The notes under the pieces: generated by a model
What the model was told of the DNA's origin: nothing
Seen by the model: the letters and a program-made list of their open reading frames with translations, nothing else
Databases searched by the model: none
Shown: positions 1-6,031 of the stretch, piece after piece
Numbering within the stretch: position 1 is the stretch's first letter
Layout: every line of letters starts with the position of its first letter
Made by a program: the position numbers and the translations under genes
DNA from: JABLTI01 sp030629105
Lineage (GTDB): Archaea > Asgardarchaeota > Heimdallarchaeia > JABLTI01
NCBI GenBank assembly: GCA_030629105.1
Contig: DAOVPS010000095.1
Span: forward strand, 1 to 11,888
Reading direction: 5' to 3'
DNA: 11,888 nucleotides

Positions 1-363
1 AAGAAGAAACTAGAAGAATTGGGTATATTGGATAAATATTCAAAAGAAATCACGTTTATAGAACCAGTTGGCTTTTTTGAATTCACAAAATTATTGAAAG
101 AAGCTAAAGCAATGATTACTGATTCTGGTGGCATTCAAAAGGAAGCCTATTGGCACAAAATCCCTTGCATTACTGTGAGAGAGCAAACAGAATGGCTTGA
201 AACGATTGAAGCAGGCGGAAATATTCTAGCAGAGCCAAAAGAAATCAAAGATAAATTAGAACTAATGATTTCAAAGAAAATAAAATTCGATGACAAATTA
301 TATGGTTATATTGATACAAGTAAAAGAATTCTACGAATTCTTGAATCTAAATTCACTAATTAA
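1..363 (+). CDS. wecB: UDP-N-acetylglucosamine 2-epimerase (WecB-like), 3' part only
   Basis: This is the C-terminal 120 residues of a non-hydrolysing UDP-GlcNAc 2-epimerase, which interconverts UDP-GlcNAc and UDP-ManNAc in the cytoplasm for cell-surface glycan or N-glycan precursors. The frame is open from base 1, so the gene starts outside the window. A TTG at 19 lies inside the gene and is not a real start. The family signature DSGGIQKEA lies at 121-147, followed by IPCITVREQTEW and an EAGGN turn, matching the UDP-binding part of the second Rossmann domain, where epimerases usually have DSGG.QEE and R..TE.PE. The frame closes with TAA at 361-363. The next gene on the same strand begins about 140 bases downstream with its own TATA-like box, so this gene is probably the end of an upstream envelope-sugar operon. 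Recognition is firm; epimerase substrate cannot be refined from this fragment. Confidence 0.9.
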   Translation, partial: KKKLEELGILDKYSKEITFIEPVGFFEFTKLLKEAKAMITDSGGIQKEAYWHKIPCITVREQTEWLETIEAGGNILAEPKEIKDKLELMISKKIKFDDKLYGYIDTSKRILRILESKFTN

Positions 364-432
364 AATCCAGAATTTGCTAAATCTTTTATATGTTTTTGTC
401 CTTAAGAAACAAGAATGTTTAATAATCCTCTG

Positions 433-440
433 TATATAAA
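433..440 (+). promoter_or_regulatory. TATA-like box upstream of the acyl-CoA ligase gene
   Basis: The sequence TATATAAA is a near-ideal archaeal TATA box. A transcript starting about 25 bases downstream (around 462-468) would leave a leader of about 40 bases before the ATG at 507, enough to include the Shine-Dalgarno site at 494-498. A start near 465 would leave only about 12 bases before the alternative ATG at 477. Placement is inferred from spacing only. Confidence 0.5.
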
Positions 441-493
441 AGAGATAAAAATAATAGCTGAGTTTTATCATATAAAATGTTTAAATCTCATCA

Positions 494-498
494 GGAGA
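494..498 (+). promoter_or_regulatory. Shine-Dalgarno site that selects ATG 507
   Basis: GGAGA at 494-498 lies 8 bases ahead of the ATG at 507. The in-frame ATG at 477 has no such site in front of it. This favours 507 as the start of the ligase, removing ten N-terminal residues from the longest reading frame. Confidence 0.55.
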
Positions 499-506
499 TC
501 ATTATT

Positions 507-2219
507 ATGACTCGTTGGCAAACAATTTATCATCCCAGAATACCTGCTGAGATTGATATTCCAGCAGACAAAGATATAGCTTCCATGTTTTTCGATTCAG
601 TTGAAAAAGCAGGTAAATCACCTTTTCTACATTTTCAAGGTAGAACGTTTACTTATGATGAATCTGCCAAAATAATCAAAAAATTGGCTAATTCACTTTC
701 AGAACTCGGAATCAAAAAAGGTGATCGTGTAGCAATATTGATGGCTAATTGTCCTCAATATGTTCATAGTTACATTAGTATCCTCTCTTTAGGTGGTGCT
801 GTTGTAGCTTTAAGCTCTCTTGCTTCTTCAAAAGAACTATTGTTTCAATTGAAAGATAGTGGATCAAAAGCTTTGATAACACATGATTTGTTCTTGGACA
901 GAATTCGACCAATTCAAAAAAAGACCAAACTAAAACACTTAATCGTTTCTTCAGTTGCAGATGGATTAAGTTCACTAAAAGGATTCCTTTACAAAAATGT
1001 AATTGCTAGAAAGAATCCAAAACCAATTGAAGGGGATTTAATTTACAAGGATCTTGTGAAAAATGGAGCTGAGAAAGACATCAAGATCAAATTAAAACCA
1101 AAAGTAGATTTAGCAGCTTTGCAATATACTGGTGGAACAACAGGAACACCAAAAGCTGCAATGCTAACTCACTACAATCTAGTATCCCAAACAGTCGTTT
1201 TAGACTATTGGATGGAATGGATTGGTGGGACAATTTCTGGAGTTCAAAGCACCTTTATTGCTGCATTACCACTTTCACACATTTTTGGCTTAACAACTTC
1301 ATTCCTTTGGCCTATGAGTATTGCAGGGTGTATATCTCTCATTCCTGATCCAAGAAAACTAGAAGTAGTTATGAAAACCATCCAAGACCACAAGATACAT
1401 TTCTTCATGGCAGTTCCAACATTGTATCAAAAAATTGCTGAACACCCTAAAGTCTCTGAATATGATTGGTCTTCCTTAAGATGTGGTATATCAGGTGGAA
1501 GTGCACTTCATGTAAGTGTCATGGAAAACTTTGAAGAAAAATCTGGTGCTCTACTTGTTGAAGGATATGGATTATCAGAAGCTTCACCCGTAACACATGC
1601 TAATCCTATAGATGTAAAATTACGCGCATTTGGAATAGGTTTGCCACTTACAAACACAGAAGCTAAAATCATTGACATAAACACTGGCGAGGATATTCCA
1701 GAGGAATTCGATGATGACGGTTTAACTCAAGAAGGTGAGCTTTTAGTTAGAGGACCTCAAGTGATGAAAGGTTATTGGAAGAAACCTGAGGAAACTGCAA
1801 ATGTTTTAACTAAAGACGGTTGGCTGAAAACCGGAGATGTAGTAAAAATGAATGAAAAAGGATTTTTCACGATCGTTGATCGTTTGAAAGATTGTATTTT
1901 TACCTCTGGTTATCAAGTTTGGCCACTAGATGTTGAATCAGCATTAATTGATCATCCAGATATCGCAATCGCTGCTGTAATCCCATTCAAAGACGAAAGT
2001 CTAAATGAGGTTATAAAAGCTGTATTAGTTGCTGCTGAAGGAGCACCCGAACACGACTATGAAACACTCAAAGCATATTGCAAATCTGTTTTAGCACCAT
2101 ATAAAGTGCCAAAGGAATTCGAATATCGCAAAGAATTACCACTAAGTCCAGTAGGAAAAGTCTTGCGTAGACCACTCAGAGAAGAAGCAGCTGCAAAGAT
2201 CAAAGCACAATTAAAATAA
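507..2219 (+). CDS. AMP-forming acyl-CoA ligase (fatty-acid/carboxylate CoA synthetase family)
   Basis: A 570-residue adenylate-forming enzyme that activates a carboxylic acid with ATP to an acyl-AMP and then transfers it to CoA; probably cytoplasmic, with no signal or membrane segment seen. Counting from ATG 507, the phosphate-binding motif YTGGTTGTPK is at about 207-216, the GYGLSEASP motif at 353-361, the ribose-binding TGD at 442-444, the hinge DRLKD at 458-462, and the catalytic lysine of the C-terminal domain in GKVLRR at about 551. All the motifs for both half-reactions are present and the length is normal for long- or medium-chain acyl-CoA ligases. The segment after the hinge reads SGYQVWP where the family usually has SGGYNVYP or similar, a modest variation. 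The acyl substrate cannot be read from sequence. The gene stands alone, with a TATA-like box in front and a hairpin terminator behind. An ATG at 477 is an alternative start. Confidence 0.9.
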   Translation: MTRWQTIYHPRIPAEIDIPADKDIASMFFDSVEKAGKSPFLHFQGRTFTYDESAKIIKKLANSLSELGIKKGDRVAILMANCPQYVHSYISILSLGGAVVALSSLASSKELLFQLKDSGSKALITHDLFLDRIRPIQKKTKLKHLIVSSVADGLSSLKGFLYKNVIARKNPKPIEGDLIYKDLVKNGAEKDIKIKLKPKVDLAALQYTGGTTGTPKAAMLTHYNLVSQTVVLDYWMEWIGGTISGVQSTFIAALPLSHIFGLTTSFLWPMSIAGCISLIPDPRKLEVVMKTIQDHKIHFFMAVPTLYQKIAEHPKVSEYDWSSLRCGISGGSALHVSVMENFEEKSGALLVEGYGLSEASPVTHANPIDVKLRAFGIGLPLTNTEAKIIDINTGEDIPEEFDDDGLTQEGELLVRGPQVMKGYWKKPEETANVLTKDGWLKTGDVVKMNEKGFFTIVDRLKDCIFTSGYQVWPLDVESALIDHPDIAIAAVIPFKDESLNEVIKAVLVAAEGAPEHDYETLKAYCKSVLAPYKVPKEFEYRKELPLSPVGKVLRRPLREEAAAKIKAQLK

Positions 2220-2230
2220 ATCTCATAAAA

Positions 2231-2269
2231 GGTAAGTAATTCTTTACTTACCATCTTTTGTTTTTTTTT
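2231..2269 (+). terminator. Hairpin plus T-tract terminator after the acyl-CoA ligase
   Basis: A perfect nine-base-pair stem (GGTAAGTAA at 2231-2239 pairing with TTACTTACC at 2244-2252, loop TTCT) is followed by a T-rich run at 2256-2269 with nine consecutive Ts. It begins 11 bases after the ligase stop codon. This is the layout of a bacterial intrinsic terminator; in archaea the T-tract alone is usually the active part. It separates the ligase from ksgA. Confidence 0.75.
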
Positions 2270-2308
2270 ATTGCTAATTTGCTTTTGATTTGCTGATTGT
2301 TCAAAGGT

Positions 2309-2317
2309 CTTATAATG
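2309..2317 (+). promoter_or_regulatory. TATA-like box for ksgA, implying a nearly leaderless transcript
   Basis: CTTATAATG is centred about 30 bases before the ksgA ATG at 2343. An archaeal start site about 25 bases downstream would fall within a few bases of the ATG. This agrees with the absence of any Shine-Dalgarno sequence there. Prediction by spacing only. Confidence 0.35.
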
Positions 2318-2342
2318 AGTTATCGTTCTATGATTATTTGAT

Positions 2343-3203
2343 ATGAGTGAATTAATAATAAAGACTCGAGATGCTTTACTACAAGCAGGAATTTCTCCAA
2401 GAAAAAGTCTAAGTCAGAATTTTCTGATCAATAAAGCTGTTCTAAATCGTCAAATCAAATACGCTAATCTTACAGAAGAGGATATTGTATTAGAGATTGG
2501 CGGAGGAACTGGATTACTAACTGAGCAATTAGCTAAAGCTGCTGGGAAAGTGTACTCGATTGAATATGATAGAAAACTTGCTGATTATCTCAAAAGGAAA
2601 TTCCAATCTCATAATAATGTTACAATTTTAGCAGGTGATGCTTTAAAACTTGAATATCCAAAAGTAACTAAGTTTATTGCAAACCTTCCCTACCACATTT
2701 CTTCTCCGATAACTTTCAGATTACTTGATTATGATTTTGATCTTGCGGTTTTAATGTATCAATATGAATTTGCTCGAAGAATGGTGGCAAAACCAAGAAC
2801 AGATGATTATTCTCGGTTGTCAGCTAATTTGCAATTTCAGGCTGAAGTTGAGATACTCGAGAGGGTCCCTCGGAATTGCTTCCTCCCAATGCCAAAAGTT
2901 GATAGTGCGTTAGTTCAAATTAAACTAAAAAAAGAGAAATTACCTATTTCAAAAAAGTACTATAGAATTACCTCTAGAATTCTTTTCAACACGAAAAATA
3001 AACTCGTTTGTTCTGTTCTATATGATTACTTCAAAAGAATTATTCCTAAAGCGGAAAGAATTACATTTAAAAAACAATTAGATGAAAGTTTGAGCTTTGC
3101 AAAAAGTCGAGTAAGAGAACTCTCAGTTGAAGATTTAGTAAAAACAACAAGTGAAATCATGGAATTTCTACAAGCATCAAACCAACTAAATCTACTAAAA
3201 TAA
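2343..3203 (+). CDS. ksgA: rRNA adenine N6,N6-dimethyltransferase (KsgA/Dim1)
   Basis: A 286-residue S-adenosylmethionine-dependent enzyme that dimethylates the two adjacent adenosines in the loop of the 3'-terminal hairpin of small-subunit rRNA, a late quality-control step of ribosome assembly. Visible motifs are the N-terminal family signature SLSQNFLIN (22-30), the SAM-binding loop EIGGGTG (51-57), the acidic ribose-binding position in SIEYD (72-76), GDAL (98-101), the catalytic NLPY (114-117) followed by HISSPI, and the C-terminal FLPMPKVDSALV (180-191). The length is in the usual range for archaeal members. There is no clear ribosome binding site ahead of the ATG. The HemK2-like gene follows 22 bases after the stop, so the two are probably one operon. 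In many archaea this pair is preceded by rpl21e, rpoF and a DUF655 gene; here it is preceded by the acyl-CoA ligase instead. Confidence 0.95.
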   Translation: MSELIIKTRDALLQAGISPRKSLSQNFLINKAVLNRQIKYANLTEEDIVLEIGGGTGLLTEQLAKAAGKVYSIEYDRKLADYLKRKFQSHNNVTILAGDALKLEYPKVTKFIANLPYHISSPITFRLLDYDFDLAVLMYQYEFARRMVAKPRTDDYSRLSANLQFQAEVEILERVPRNCFLPMPKVDSALVQIKLKKEKLPISKKYYRITSRILFNTKNKLVCSVLYDYFKRIIPKAERITFKKQLDESLSFAKSRVRELSVEDLVKTTSEIMEFLQASNQLNLLK

Positions 3204-3225
3204 TCAGAAATGGATATGATGTTTT

Positions 3226-3837
3226 ATGCGAAAAGTGGTTGATGGTTTAACGTTAGACATTCCAAGTGATGTCTATGATCCTGCTGAGGATTCTTTTCTT
3301 TTAGCAGAAAATGTTCGAGATCTTACTAACGAAAAAGTTTTGGAAGTGGGTTCAGGTTCTGGTTATGTCTCACTCTATCTCGCAAAGAAATTTCCGAGAG
3401 CAGAGTTCTTTTGTGTAGAGATAAACCAGATAGCTGCGAATACCACAAAAAAGAACGCAAAGCAAAACGCCATAAATCTTGAAGTTATATGCTCTGATTT
3501 ATTTAGCTCCCTTCTTGCAAACGAAAACGATTTGCAATTTTTTGATATTGTGATGTTTAACTCTCCATATTTACCTGTGAAGGATTTCGGACAATTAGAA
3601 CTAGCTTGGTCAGGAGGAATTGATGGTTTAGATGTTGTAAAACCATTTCTCAAAGCGTTACCCTTTTTCTTAAAAAATAATGGCTGCTGTTATCTTGTAG
3701 TTTCATCTAAAACTAATTTAGCATTATTGGAAAATATGATCGAGTATCAAGGATTTAATTGCTTAGTTAAAGATAAGGTTGTAGAGGGAAAGGAGAGCAT
3801 ACTACTATATTACCTGAAAAAGGACATCACTGAGTAG
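3226..3837 (+). CDS. HemK2/Mtq2-type protein-glutamine N5-methyltransferase (release factor modification)
   Basis: A 203-residue class I methyltransferase of the HemK2/N6AMT1/Mtq2 group, which in archaea and eukaryotes methylates the glutamine of the GGQ motif of class I release factor (aRF1/eRF1). The N-terminal VYDPAEDSFLL (17-27) is typical of this subgroup. The SAM loop VLEVGSGSG is at 38-46 and the active-site motif is NSPY at 112-115, followed by a W..GG.DGL segment at about 128-135. Most relatives read NPPY, so the second position is unusual, but the asparagine, proline and tyrosine that matter most are kept. The length matches the short archaeal form without the N-terminal domain of bacterial PrmC. 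ATG 3226 is the only suitable in-frame start; nearby ATGs at 3216 and 3219 are out of frame. It follows ksgA closely and ends in TAG. The exact substrate is inferred from family. Confidence 0.88.
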   Translation: MRKVVDGLTLDIPSDVYDPAEDSFLLAENVRDLTNEKVLEVGSGSGYVSLYLAKKFPRAEFFCVEINQIAANTTKKNAKQNAINLEVICSDLFSSLLANENDLQFFDIVMFNSPYLPVKDFGQLELAWSGGIDGLDVVKPFLKALPFFLKNNGCCYLVVSSKTNLALLENMIEYQGFNCLVKDKVVEGKESILLYYLKKDITE

Positions 3838-3851
3838 TACTTTCCTAATAA

Positions 3852-3885
3852 TTTTAAATAGTTGAATATAGAGTAATAGTATTAC
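3852..3885 (+). promoter_or_regulatory. Candidate promoter with a perfect dyad at the expected transcript start
   Basis: A TATA-like TTTTAAATA at 3852-3860 lies ahead of the gene starting at 3908. At 3873-3885 is the palindrome GTAATA-g-TATTAC with six-base arms that match perfectly. It sits where transcription would be expected to begin, about 25 bases after the TATA-like element. A dyad here could be a repressor site. AT-rich spacers produce such dyads by chance fairly often, so this is tentative. Confidence 0.3.
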
Positions 3886-3907
3886 AAAGTTTAAGGTTGA
3901 CTAGGAT

Positions 3908-4876
3908 TTGAAAAAAGAAGAAACTGATTACGTTGCTTGGTATATTTTAGCATTATTTGATTATGGTATGCCAGTTTCAAATTTATCCCAAAGACAATCA
4001 AATGAACTTTGGTCAAAAATACTCAAGGCTTTTAAGAAATTCATTCCAAAAAAAGATTTCTTTGTTAAGGGGGAAATCAAAGAATTAGATATGCCTCATT
4101 TAGAAGAATCATTTAAACTCGCGGAAATTGATTCCTATAAATCATATATAGATTTACGACGATCACCATTAATCGGTTTCTATAATAGACGATTAATCAT
4201 TAGATTAACTATTGGTCTTGAGGAATTCTTTGAGATCAAAACACATAGAGATGATATTTTACGTGATTTGAAATTTGTTTTTGAAGATTTAAAAGGAACA
4301 AAAGTGAGTGTTAAGGATCCCGAAGGTATAGGTGAGAAACCTTGGGAAATAAAAGAAATTTTCTATTATCCACTAATTATTGTTCGTAATGGTGCTAAAA
4401 TGATTAAAGAAGAAATTAAAGCTTCCAAAGAACTCTCTGTTGATCCGATTTTCTCCATTCCGAGTACTTCATTGACTTATACTCTGCCAGAAAGAGGTCG
4501 ATGGTTTAATATGTTCAGTTTTAAGGAACATTATATTCGACTCAGTGTTAGAAGTGCTATGGTTTTCTGTGATGGTTGGATACCTTTAGAGTTTAAACAG
4601 ACACTCATAAATGCTATTTATACCGGTGGAATTTATGAACAAATGCTTCGATCGAGAAACATCGAAAAACCATTAACAAGGCAAAGAATGAGAGCAATTG
4701 ATGATGATATTCTCATGAAATTAGCAGATCATATAAGAGATATGATCAAAACAAACATTGATGCTGCACGTATAGCTGAAAAACAAAGATTCATTAGCTT
4801 TTTCATTGCCAGCCTTTCATTCCTAATTTCTGTAATGGCTTTCATCATAAGTATGTTGACAATCTTTCGCTCATAG
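3908..4876 (+). CDS. Unrecognised 322-residue protein with a single C-terminal membrane helix
   Basis: I do not recognise the family. The body (residues 1-290) is mixed and charged, with an aromatic-rich N-terminus (DYVAWYILALFDYG at 7-20), an amphipathic lysine-rich stretch near 36-50, and no catalytic motif that I can identify. Residues 265-293 look helical and charged (ILMKLADHIRDMIKTNIDAA) and run straight into a hydrophobic stretch at about 294-318, ending in only two more polar residues. No N-terminal signal is seen, so the likely topology is tail-anchored, with the body in the cytoplasm. The start is TTG at 3908: the in-frame TAG at 3902 closes the frame just upstream, and the next in-frame methionine is at residue 21. 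The stop is TAG. The following gene (4952) also encodes a protein with one C-terminal helix, although a TATA-like box between them suggests separate transcripts. Confidence 0.75.
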   Translation: MKKEETDYVAWYILALFDYGMPVSNLSQRQSNELWSKILKAFKKFIPKKDFFVKGEIKELDMPHLEESFKLAEIDSYKSYIDLRRSPLIGFYNRRLIIRLTIGLEEFFEIKTHRDDILRDLKFVFEDLKGTKVSVKDPEGIGEKPWEIKEIFYYPLIIVRNGAKMIKEEIKASKELSVDPIFSIPSTSLTYTLPERGRWFNMFSFKEHYIRLSVRSAMVFCDGWIPLEFKQTLINAIYTGGIYEQMLRSRNIEKPLTRQRMRAIDDDILMKLADHIRDMIKTNIDAARIAEKQRFISFFIASLSFLISVMAFIISMLTIFRS

Positions 4877-4890
4877 AAAACTGTTTCATT

Positions 4891-4945
4891 TTATATAAAA
4901 TCGACTCATGTTTAAATAGCTAATTCGCTTAATATAATATGAGGG
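4891..4945 (+). promoter_or_regulatory. TATA box and Shine-Dalgarno site for the 54-residue gene
   Basis: TTATATAAA at 4891-4899 is a strong TATA-like element. Transcription starting about 25 bases later would give a leader of about 25-30 bases containing GAGGG at 4941-4945, six bases before the ATG at 4952. The two signals together are the best support that this short reading frame is a real gene. Confidence 0.5.
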
Positions 4946-4951
4946 ATTAAG

Positions 4952-5116
4952 ATGGCATATGACCCAAGAAGTCGTTTAATTGCAGCTGAAGCTGATGAAA
5001 AATATTCAGAAAAAGTAGCAAAACAAAATATACGAACTTCATCAGTTAAGTCTATCATTATTATAGGGGTTTTAATAGCACTACTTATTGGCACAATTTT
5101 ATTCATGGGAATTTAA
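4952..5116 (+). CDS. Small 54-residue protein with one C-terminal membrane helix
   Basis: This short reading frame runs from ATG 4952 to TAA 5114-5116. Residues 1-33 are polar and charged (MAYDPRSRLIAAEADEKYSE, then a lysine-containing stretch); residues 34-53 are hydrophobic (SIIIIGVLIALLIGTILFMG) and end the protein. That is the build of a tail-anchored or signal-anchor protein with its N-terminus in the cytoplasm. A TATA-like box and a Shine-Dalgarno site precede it at sensible distances, and the neighbouring upstream gene also encodes a tail-anchored protein. I do not recognise the family. Its size and shape recall Sec61-beta, but the glycine/proline-containing sequence before the helix of that family is not seen, so I do not assign it. 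The stop lies only six bases from the stop of the convergent phosphatase gene. The open frame on the opposite strand is taken as a shadow. Confidence 0.65.
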   Translation: MAYDPRSRLIAAEADEKYSEKVAKQNIRTSSVKSIIIIGVLIALLIGTILFMGI

Positions 5117-5122
5117 AGTGAA

Positions 5123-5887
5123 TTATTCTGGACTTCCTGCTAATAATCTCTGTATAATTAAATGAGCTTCTCGAGTTATTCCACGTGGTATTTTGTAGAA
5201 TTTTACTTCAGCATTTTTTGCATAACTCATTTCACGATCTGTTTCCGAATCACCAAAGGCATACCATTTGGTTACTGTTTTCTCTTTATCTAGCGTTCTT
5301 ATGGCTTTTTCTGCAGCAGTTTTTTTGCTAGTTTTAATAGGTAGAATATCAATAGCATAAGGATTAGGGATAATTTTTAGCTCATTTGTATATTCTTTGA
5401 CAATTGGTTCAATATTCCTCAATAATTTTTCAGTTGTTAAACCATAGAGTGGCAAGGTGCGAAATGTTATCATAATTTCTTTTGGTTCAATCCAAAGTTT
5501 TCTTTCATCTGGTTGAACGTAATTTTCATAGGGTTCAAGTTCACGGTATTCGCAGATTGCCTCTGAGCATTCTTGCTTAACGTTTCTCAATAATTCCCGT
5601 AGTTCTTTATTAATTCGTTTACGAACTTTTTTCCCTCGGTACCAATTGACAAGTCCAAATTCCCCGAAGACAGGAATATATTCTTTCAAAGTATCATTTA
5701 TATGGTTGAAAAAATAATTGCGGACCCATTGAACACTTCTCCCAGTTATTAGACCAATAGGAAAATTCATTTTTCGTAGCATTTCTAAGTCATTAATTAT
5801 TAGTAAATCAATGACTGAATCATTCGCATGATAGGTGGTTAAAGTACCATCCACATCAAAAAGAAAACCTATTTTCGGTCTTGTCAT
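5123..5887 (-). CDS. HAD-superfamily phosphatase with a C2-type cap (subfamily IIB-like)
   Basis: A 254-residue haloacid dehalogenase-fold hydrolase, probably a cytoplasmic sugar-phosphate or phosphoglycolate phosphatase. Motif I is DVDGTLT with nucleophile D11 and acid/base D13. Motif II is LITGRS with T48. The motif III lysine lies in KTSKKTAAEKA (about 185-195), and motif IV is FGDSETDREM with D213 and D217 for magnesium. The roughly 120 residues between motifs II and III form the cap, which is the position and size expected for the C2B cap of the Cof, phosphoglycolate phosphatase and phosphomannomutase-like groups. All four catalytic motifs are present. GAGGAG (minus strand; 5896-5901) precedes the ATG by eight bases and fixes the start. 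The gene converges on the 54-residue gene and diverges from sir2. The substrate is unknown; the archaeal phosphoglycolate phosphatase type is one reasonable option. Confidence 0.85.
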   Translation of the reverse strand: MTRPKIGFLFDVDGTLTTYHANDSVIDLLIINDLEMLRKMNFPIGLITGRSVQWVRNYFFNHINDTLKEYIPVFGEFGLVNWYRGKKVRKRINKELRELLRNVKQECSEAICEYRELEPYENYVQPDERKLWIEPKEIMITFRTLPLYGLTTEKLLRNIEPIVKEYTNELKIIPNPYAIDILPIKTSKKTAAEKAIRTLDKEKTVTKWYAFGDSETDREMSYAKNAEVKFYKIPRGITREAHLIIQRLLAGSPE

Positions 5888-5895
5888 AAGCTCTT

Positions 5896-5901
5896 CTCCT
5901 C
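5896..5901 (-). promoter_or_regulatory. Strong Shine-Dalgarno site of the HAD phosphatase gene
   Basis: Read on the minus strand this is GAGGAG, eight bases ahead of the ATG at 5887. It is the clearest ribosome binding site in the window and supports the assigned start. Confidence 0.6.
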
Positions 5902-6004
5902 ATTCTCTACACGATTTAATTCTATTTTTTGGGATTTAAGCATATAAACTATTTCCCCTATAATCAGAGTTTTGTAGCTTTTTTTTGGATTTGAGAATAT
6001 TTAA

Positions 6005-6025
6005 TTAGCTGAATGAAAGAGCTAA
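6005..6025. repeat. Short inverted repeat just ahead of the sir2 start
   Basis: TTAGCT (6005-6010) and AGCTAA (6020-6025) are perfect inverted copies separated by nine bases, ending six bases before the sir2 ATG. They lie in the 144-base divergent spacer between the HAD phosphatase and sir2, which otherwise holds TATA-like ATATAAA at 5942-5948 and ATATTTAA at 5998-6005. The repeat could be an operator or chance in AT-rich DNA. Confidence 0.25.
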
Positions 6026-6031
6026 ACTACT

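Noticed and set aside
477..506. Ten-residue N-terminal extension of the acyl-CoA ligase from ATG 477
   Set aside because: No ribosome binding site precedes ATG 477, whereas ATG 507 has one at ideal distance; the extra residues do not resemble the family's N-terminus.
775..975. Minus-strand open frame inside the acyl-CoA ligase
   Set aside because: It overlaps strongly supported coding sequence, has no recognisable protein features and no promoter; it is a shadow frame.
3375..3653. Minus-strand open frame of about 90 codons inside the HemK2-like gene
   Set aside because: It lies wholly antisense to a gene with clear motifs and has no domain or start signal.
4912..5106. Minus-strand 64-codon frame opposite the 54-residue gene
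   Set aside because: The plus-strand frame has a TATA box, a ribosome binding site and a sensible membrane-protein layout; the antisense hydrophobicity mirrors it.
4952..5116. Sec61-beta/SecG identity for the 54-residue protein
   Set aside because: Size and single C-terminal helix fit, but the conserved glycine/proline-containing segment before the helix of that family is not visible.
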